The translations under genes and the position numbers were made by a program. A model generated the notes under the pieces. The model searched no databases, was not told the DNA's origin, and saw only the letters and a list, made by a program, of their open reading frames with translations. Source: a virus. From it: a DNA stretch of 44,788 nucleotides. The stretch lies in the IMG/VR virus record IMGVR_UViG_3300009605_006683, positions 1 to 44,788 of that record, one strand, 5' to 3'. Shown in pieces: positions 41,001 to 44,788 of this stretch. Position 1 is the stretch's first letter, and the number at the start of each line of letters is the position of its first letter.

Positions 41001-44000
41001 CATTTGATTTAACACAGACAACCGGTGGAACAGCCGGCGAAACGACTTTTACTGGCGCCTTAACCACTTTAGATACTGCAACAGCAACAATTACTGTTAC
41101 TGACTATACTGCCGTCCCACAAGATTCGTTTGTATTAGCCTTCACTCTCAAAGACGCTTCCGGCGGCTTCCATAACTTTAATTTTGATAGTAGTGTAAGT
41201 ACTGTAACTAATAATACAATTGGTCTTTTAACGGTGGATAGCAATAACGATTTGGCTAGTAACATTTATCTAGCAATTGTTGATTCTACAGCGACCACAT
41301 ATGGAAAAATGACAGTTACAAATCTAGGTTCCGGAGTACTCAGAATAACACAGGCTACTGCAGGTACTATTGGCAACCAGACAAACAGTGATTATGCAGA
41401 TGGTATCACCGTTGGTAGTTTTTCCGGCGGCGGTCCAACAATCATTGGAATTGGTAATGAAAATAAATATGCTATAGGCACAAAAGATGTTGGCTGGTCA
41501 AGCGATGATTTGGCAAATTTCCAAATATTTGCCACTAGGGACAAAATAGGTTCGGACAACGTCAAGTTTGTCTTGACTAGTACTGGCCCAGGCCCAGTGC
41601 CAGAATTGTCTAGTTCTTTGTTTTACAATGTTTACGACAATGAAAAATGGAATTTTGCAGTAAAAATTAGACCACAAAACTTCCCATGGGCAACAGGCGT
41701 TTCTGGCAGTTATCTAGATGATGAAGCTTCTCCAAATTATATTGTTGAATTTTACGGTGTCAACACTGCCGCCGATATAAAACAAAATAGTTTCTTATTA
41801 ACCGGTTCATTAACAAGAGCTAATGGAGATGCCTTTCTCAAAAAACCAAAAAGGGTATTTGTCGGCGCCCATAAAACAGATTTCACAGGAACACTTTTAC
41901 AAAAATCAGATGTAAAAATAGGTTCAGCTAGAGTTTGGATGGACTATCTTTCGAATGATGTCATTGATGCCCATGCAAGAGATGTGACAAATGTTGGAAC
42001 AACACACCCATATGAAAGTGCATATCTTTTTGAAGCCGGCCGCGTTGAAAGTACGCCTGGCGATGATGCTGGCGCAGCTGGCGCACCCGGAGATTTCGCC
42101 CTTACAAGCTCATTTGGGTTTGTTCCACAGATTGAAACGTTAGCCCTCCATTGGGATTTCAATCAAGTGTCAGGCTCAGATCCAAGTGGCGAGATCAAAA
42201 TTGGTGACTTTTCTTCGGGCTCAGTATACTGGACGGATTCTGCTGGTAATCTGGTCAAACAAAACAGTTATGGACCAATCGGCGCGATCACCGGTAGACA
42301 GCACACAGCCATAGGATACGACTTTCCCGCCTCCACAGAAAAGGCAGTAGACGTAGAGTATATAAGCTCAGCAAAACAACTTTTGCCAGAGCTTATTGGC
42401 AGCGCTGATATGATCAAAGTTCTTAGCGCTGACGATCTTTACTTTGAACGGGATACAAGACCAGAAAGCTATTATTTTGCTGCAGAAAAAAGTATGTACC
42501 GTGTTATTTCTGAAGAAATGTTAAATTTGTTTGCGACAATCAAAGATTTCAATAACTTGATAGGAGAGCCGGTAAATCGATATCGCCATTCATACAAAAG
42601 GATGGAGAAATTAAGACATTTATTCTTTCGAAGGCTCAAAAACACTCCAGATCTAGACAAATATATAGAATATTACAAATGGATCGACAAAGCTGTCAAT
42701 GATATGATTGAACAACTTTTCCCCGCATCCGCAGCTTTTTCAGATAAATTACGGACAGTTGTTGAAAGCCATGTATTGGAGAGGAATAAATATGTTAGCA
42801 AATTTCCTACGATTGAGGATCAACTAGACAGGATCGCAGATGGGGAACTTCTAGCGATGCCGATCCCGGAAAATTACTTCACGTATATTTACAATCCAAA
42901 CAAACAAGCTAGTGCTAGGAGAGAGACTGATTTTGCAACAATATTAGCACCTGCTACTCAGGGCCTAGGCAACACAGATCAAGAAAACTTTGATGCATGG
43001 TATGCGAACATTACACAGGATGAAATCGGTGAAGGCGAAATTACTTCTGGTGACGACGCCGTCGATGAAACCATAAAAGCTGTAATAGAGATTCAACCGC
43101 CTAGCCCCATGAAGCAGATTACAGCTAAACAACCAATGGTTACTAGAAAGCATTATATTTTTAGAGCGGAGATTAGACAAGGTCTTCATTCTGGCCATAA
43201 CGTTCCTTCTGTTATGGGGCAATTTGTACCAACATTGTTACCAGGAGGCCCAGTCGATGGCGACGGTAACATACAGGACTATATAACTTTTAAAAAGGGT
43301 ACATTCACGCTCAAAGACAGGCATAAGCCAACAGCAAATTCTCGTCCCCAATATGATCCTAGTCATGGAATTCTCAGATCTGATTACAAGGCAAGACTTA
43401 GTGCGGATGTAGAAAGCACTATAGACAACACCGGCGGCCCGACAACTCTAAGTCGATGGGCTGGTAGTCTTGTAAGTTTGTACATAGATTCTGATGATGA
43501 CATCAAGTTCACCAACATACATAAAGATTTTGGACCATCTATTATGGGAGGTTCTGCCACTTTACAAGGACCATTTACTGAAAAATGGATCGGCGGTTCC
43601 GCCCACAGAAAAGTTGGCTTGAACATTCAACCAAAGTCTACTGATTCTGATGGCGACGGAAAATATAATGATTTTGACACCATCAGAGATCGACCAGAAA
43701 AATTTAGATTATCAGGTAGAGCAGAACTTTTGGATAAAAATTCAATTTATTCTGACCCGGGAACTGGAACAATAATAATAGGCTCAGGAAAAACTACTGA
43801 CTGGGATACAAAAACTGTTGTAATAACAGATGTTATCAATTCCACAGTAGGAATAGACAAAAGCACTACAGGGAATGCCGTCACTTTCACAGGAAAAAGT
43901 GCTGATGCCGCAAACACTGTTGCCAAGGTCAGCTCCACATCATATACGTTTGGTGTTGCGTCAGATCCAGGCACGAGCAATGTAGCATCGTCTCTTCAAA

Positions 44001-44788
44001 CTGCAGTTGCCCTCGCTAAAACAAACGGAGATCTTAATGTAACAGCAACAGTGGATACCGCAACTGTTTCTTTAGCTCAAGATATTGCAGGCGACTCCGG
44101 TAATAGCAGAATCACGACAACAATACTTGATCATCGAGGAAATTCAGACGCAGAGCTTACCGTATCTAACGCTGCTAATCTGAATGGCAATGACAAAGCA
44201 ACTGCCACTGTTACTGTATCTTCCGCTAATGCTTTAGATGGTGCAGAAAAGGCAAGTACTATTATTACAGTTAACACATTGACAGCTGCAACTGCTACTA
44301 TTACCGTAAGTAACGCCGCAAATATTACTGTCAATGATTCAGTTGAACTGGTTCCTCCTACTGGCACACCGCATTTTCTTATAGCCACCGAAAGTACAAC
44401 CACTAGCGCTAACACGACAGGTCCTACGTATGCTATTGATGCTAGTAGTGCGAACAACACTGCAGCCAATATAACAACCGCTATCAACGCTCTTGATGAT
44501 TTCAGTGCTACAAGATCCGATAACGTTGTCACAGTCACACAATCAATTGTTGGTTCCGATGGAGATACTGCAATTTCTGTGGCCGAACAATCGACTAGCG
44601 CCGGGATCTATGCAGGCAACGTTGCGGAAGGTACAATCACTTTTTCTGGTTGGCCCACGCCCGGCGACACTATTACGATAATCGACACTGCCGGCACATC
44701 AAAAGCATATGTAGCAGCCGCTGACGGCGCAGCACAAGACTTGACCACTAATCCCCCAACTTTCGACCGTGGCAATGGTGGCACTGAA
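38096..44788 (+). CDS. Giant LamG-containing wedge/adhesion protein, 3' end cut by window
   Basis: The frame is open from ATG 38096 to the right edge: 2231 codons without a stop, checked line by line. Residues 190-505 form a LamG-like domain (WHHYAVTL at 279, IDEFRYW near 490) that is interrupted by an inserted module at about 314-442. Residues 583-795 are alpha-helical with NIYNNLTYIAKTKGTEKSFRNL, similar to the P2 gpI/gp7-like wedge segment. A second LamG-like domain (about 832-1305) is interrupted by two modules (883-1118). Residues 1343-1702 are helical, 1702-1885 beta-rich (MGGSATLQGPF), and from 1888 on the chain consists of Thr/Ala/Asn-rich repeats. A baseplate wedge and glycan-binding role is inferred. 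Confidence 0.82.
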   Translation, partial: MSTKDLFKDKKAKKVLPILSTDEIGKQAESKRYIEERVKKKDRVFPKIDYTNPEEFARFGSAKEYYGESIKRIWKTYPYDGSLYERVAWENSSSYLDLYLFEKEYPRRNGYAIFSPGSSWGTQDVAVNGIGVPTSADIQYISFEGGPNKDPDNKDLKKIFPDIKNRYSGSKGANIYDKTKYRQSNLQYSASQGSTIEFWMKKADLVAAAKTTEECIFDLWNNSHMVTREYGRLSLRLMTSDTTDTATPLELIYQSGSASGSFTYTSLKKSEMIDNKWHHYAVTLKTEGTGALKSELYFDGSHRESILNHEVYGTATITVTGGDTTDWIPSTGQSGKIAIYDAANKLVLFIPSANLPSNVGTDAAAKVSDNVYTFAVNDDPGTQLIASNLKRAIALARENGDLDVFVTNYNVSNSVVNLQQAAQGASRNKAIKTFHTPPVTISGFSGGSSGMLSEVKPAQNSNSGSMLGMIGAYRTISGSRPPGHGKLSASIDEFRYWKTRRNAEQIGRFYRTQVGGGTNVDDANTDLGVYFKFNEGITGRSNIDERVLDYSGRISNGYWKGYSSTSRNTGSAIVESSASATEFKDPIIYPLHPKVKALQDEKVGLGQTHDYTNNGAIYRSLPEWITSEDSKSGSELLKLTQIMASYFDTLAVQMKELPSLKDPGYVSSSHEPFPFGNRMLENSGFLTPDLFANANVIEEFLDRDEQNTYENSLYKVKNLIYQNIYNNLTYIAKTKGTEKSFRNLIRCFGVDDELINVNIYGNNVVYKFEDSARYTDVKKRYIDFNSADRNSACIFQYKDPSEINSVSFISGSGGSYEEQHGADNSPFIEKGASITFEYEAILPKTKTIYEQFSYIYSDLSSSIGGVHTAKRTNELPTTTISVPDITTLPNHDNSTALVITNTDGTTVTFATDSDTAFGSSTATVIGTKNITTTNQGAEAIYRACRAAIAADPQTLKATISNYTEYSNDSFDLTQTTGGTAGETTFTGALTTLDTATATITVTDYTAVPQDSFVLAFTLKDASGGFHNFNFDSSVSTVTNNTIGLLTVDSNNDLASNIYLAIVDSTATTYGKMTVTNLGSGVLRITQATAGTIGNQTNSDYADGITVGSFSGGGPTIIGIGNENKYAIGTKDVGWSSDDLANFQIFATRDKIGSDNVKFVLTSTGPGPVPELSSSLFYNVYDNEKWNFAVKIRPQNFPWATGVSGSYLDDEASPNYIVEFYGVNTAADIKQNSFLLTGSLTRANGDAFLKKPKRVFVGAHKTDFTGTLLQKSDVKIGSARVWMDYLSNDVIDAHARDVTNVGTTHPYESAYLFEAGRVESTPGDDAGAAGAPGDFALTSSFGFVPQIETLALHWDFNQVSGSDPSGEIKIGDFSSGSVYWTDSAGNLVKQNSYGPIGAITGRQHTAIGYDFPASTEKAVDVEYISSAKQLLPELIGSADMIKVLSADDLYFERDTRPESYYFAAEKSMYRVISEEMLNLFATIKDFNNLIGEPVNRYRHSYKRMEKLRHLFFRRLKNTPDLDKYIEYYKWIDKAVNDMIEQLFPASAAFSDKLRTVVESHVLERNKYVSKFPTIEDQLDRIADGELLAMPIPENYFTYIYNPNKQASARRETDFATILAPATQGLGNTDQENFDAWYANITQDEIGEGEITSGDDAVDETIKAVIEIQPPSPMKQITAKQPMVTRKHYIFRAEIRQGLHSGHNVPSVMGQFVPTLLPGGPVDGDGNIQDYITFKKGTFTLKDRHKPTANSRPQYDPSHGILRSDYKARLSADVESTIDNTGGPTTLSRWAGSLVSLYIDSDDDIKFTNIHKDFGPSIMGGSATLQGPFTEKWIGGSAHRKVGLNIQPKSTDSDGDGKYNDFDTIRDRPEKFRLSGRAELLDKNSIYSDPGTGTIIIGSGKTTDWDTKTVVITDVINSTVGIDKSTTGNAVTFTGKSADAANTVAKVSSTSYTFGVASDPGTSNVASSLQTAVALAKTNGDLNVTATVDTATVSLAQDIAGDSGNSRITTTILDHRGNSDAELTVSNAANLNGNDKATATVTVSSANALDGAEKASTIITVNTLTAATATITVSNAANITVNDSVELVPPTGTPHFLIATESTTTSANTTGPTYAIDASSANNTAANITTAINALDDFSATRSDNVVTVTQSIVGSDGDTAISVAEQSTSAGIYAGNVAEGTITFSGWPTPGDTITIIDTAGTSKAYVAAADGAAQDLTTNPPTFDRGNGGTE
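39035..39421 (+). repeat. Thr/Ala-rich module copy A, inside first LamG
   Basis: The core reads YTFAVNDDPGTQ, then a helix-like SNLKRAIALARENGDL, then VNLQQAAQG. It is the closest match to copy D. It lies between the LamG strand YFDG and the strand IGAY. Confidence 0.65.
40742..41080 (+). repeat. Thr/Ala-rich module copy B, inside second LamG
   Basis: The core reads DGTTVTFATDSDTAFG, then a helix-like AEAIYRACRAAIAAD, then FDLTQTTGGTAG. The layout is the same as in the other copies. Confidence 0.6.
41081..41449 (+). repeat. Thr/Ala-rich module copy C, tandem to B
   Basis: The core reads TATITVTDY, NDLASNIYLAIVD, then LRITQATAGTIGNQT. It is more diverged than A or D but has the same order of strand, helix and LxxTQxxxGxxGN. 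Confidence 0.5.
43757..44125 (+). repeat. Thr/Ala-rich module copy D
   Basis: The core reads YTFGVASDPGTSN, then SSLQTAVALAKTNGDL, then VSLAQDIAGDSGNS. It aligns over its length with copy A, including TDW near its start. Confidence 0.65.
44280..44788 (+). repeat. Thr/Ala-rich module copies E and F (F cut by window)
   Basis: Copy E (to about 44620) reads TATITVSNAAN, then NITTAINALDDF, then VTVTQSIVGSDGD. A further copy starts with GTITFSGWPTPGDTITIID. The words VSNAAN recur at 44162-44179 and 44306-44323. Confidence 0.5.

Noticed and set aside
44131-44538. 135-residue Val/Ala-rich open frame on the minus strand
   Set aside because: It is the antisense shadow of the Thr/Ala repeat region; its low complexity mirrors the repeats. 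The + strand frame continues without a stop.
38096-44788. Diversity-generating retroelement or CRISPR as an explanation of the repeats
   Set aside because: No reverse transcriptase or template/variable repeat pair is visible, and the repeats are in-frame protein modules of about 110-125 codons, not short direct repeats with spacers.

Overview
The window reads as part of the genome of a large contractile-tailed (myovirus) phage in the wider T4-like group, from a Gram-negative and probably aquatic host. Supporting this are a gp55-like late sigma factor, a gp25-like and a gp6-like baseplate wedge protein in the usual order, a gp5-like OB-fold hub protein, PhoH, a ClpP-like protease, very large virion genes, and tight packing of almost all genes on the + strand with many 1-14 nt overlaps. 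Base composition is AT-rich, with GC-rich islands inside a few structural genes. The phage assignment is firm. The marine or aquatic host is inference from the general resemblance to such phages. No tRNA, rRNA, CRISPR, integrase or insertion sequence is visible, and no gene-free stretch exceeds about 110 bases.

Layout. (1) 1-5.1 kb, mixed enzymes: ClpP-like protease (cut by the window edge), FmdB-type zinc ribbon, a single minus-strand trypsin-like lipoprotein, a small membrane protein, PIN-PhoH, a HExxH metallopeptidase, and a PD-(D/E)XK nuclease with a Cys cluster. (2) 5.1-21.4 kb, a continuous run of 16 sugar and glycan genes: GT-B and GT-A glycosyltransferases, three methyltransferases (two FkbM-like), a GT42-like sialyltransferase candidate, a barrel-only NeuB, a NeuB-SAF-SpsF fusion, a 2-hydroxyacid dehydrogenase, an SDR epimerase and a shortened UDP-sugar dehydrogenase. 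Together they can plausibly make, activate and transfer a nonulosonic (sialic-like) acid and build or methylate a glycan around it. (3) 21.4-23.2 kb: small proteins, a second FmdB zinc ribbon, and the gp55-like sigma factor. (4) 23.2-44.8 kb, baseplate and adsorption: an OB-fold plus TIM-barrel hub enzyme, a structural protein, a 2819-residue giant with a split LysM domain and HxH motifs, gp25-like, gp6-like, a DNRLRE-like protein, and a protein of more than 2231 residues that runs off the right edge.

Most interesting points: the sialic-acid pathway with a matching candidate transferase; the last protein, in which repeated Thr/Ala-rich modules interrupt two LamG-like domains and then form a tail; the compositional islands inside the LysM giant; and an 8-base element, CTATTTAT, 21-27 nt upstream of three genes that each follow an intergenic gap, a candidate phage promoter. 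All family assignments were made by reading motifs; no database search was run.
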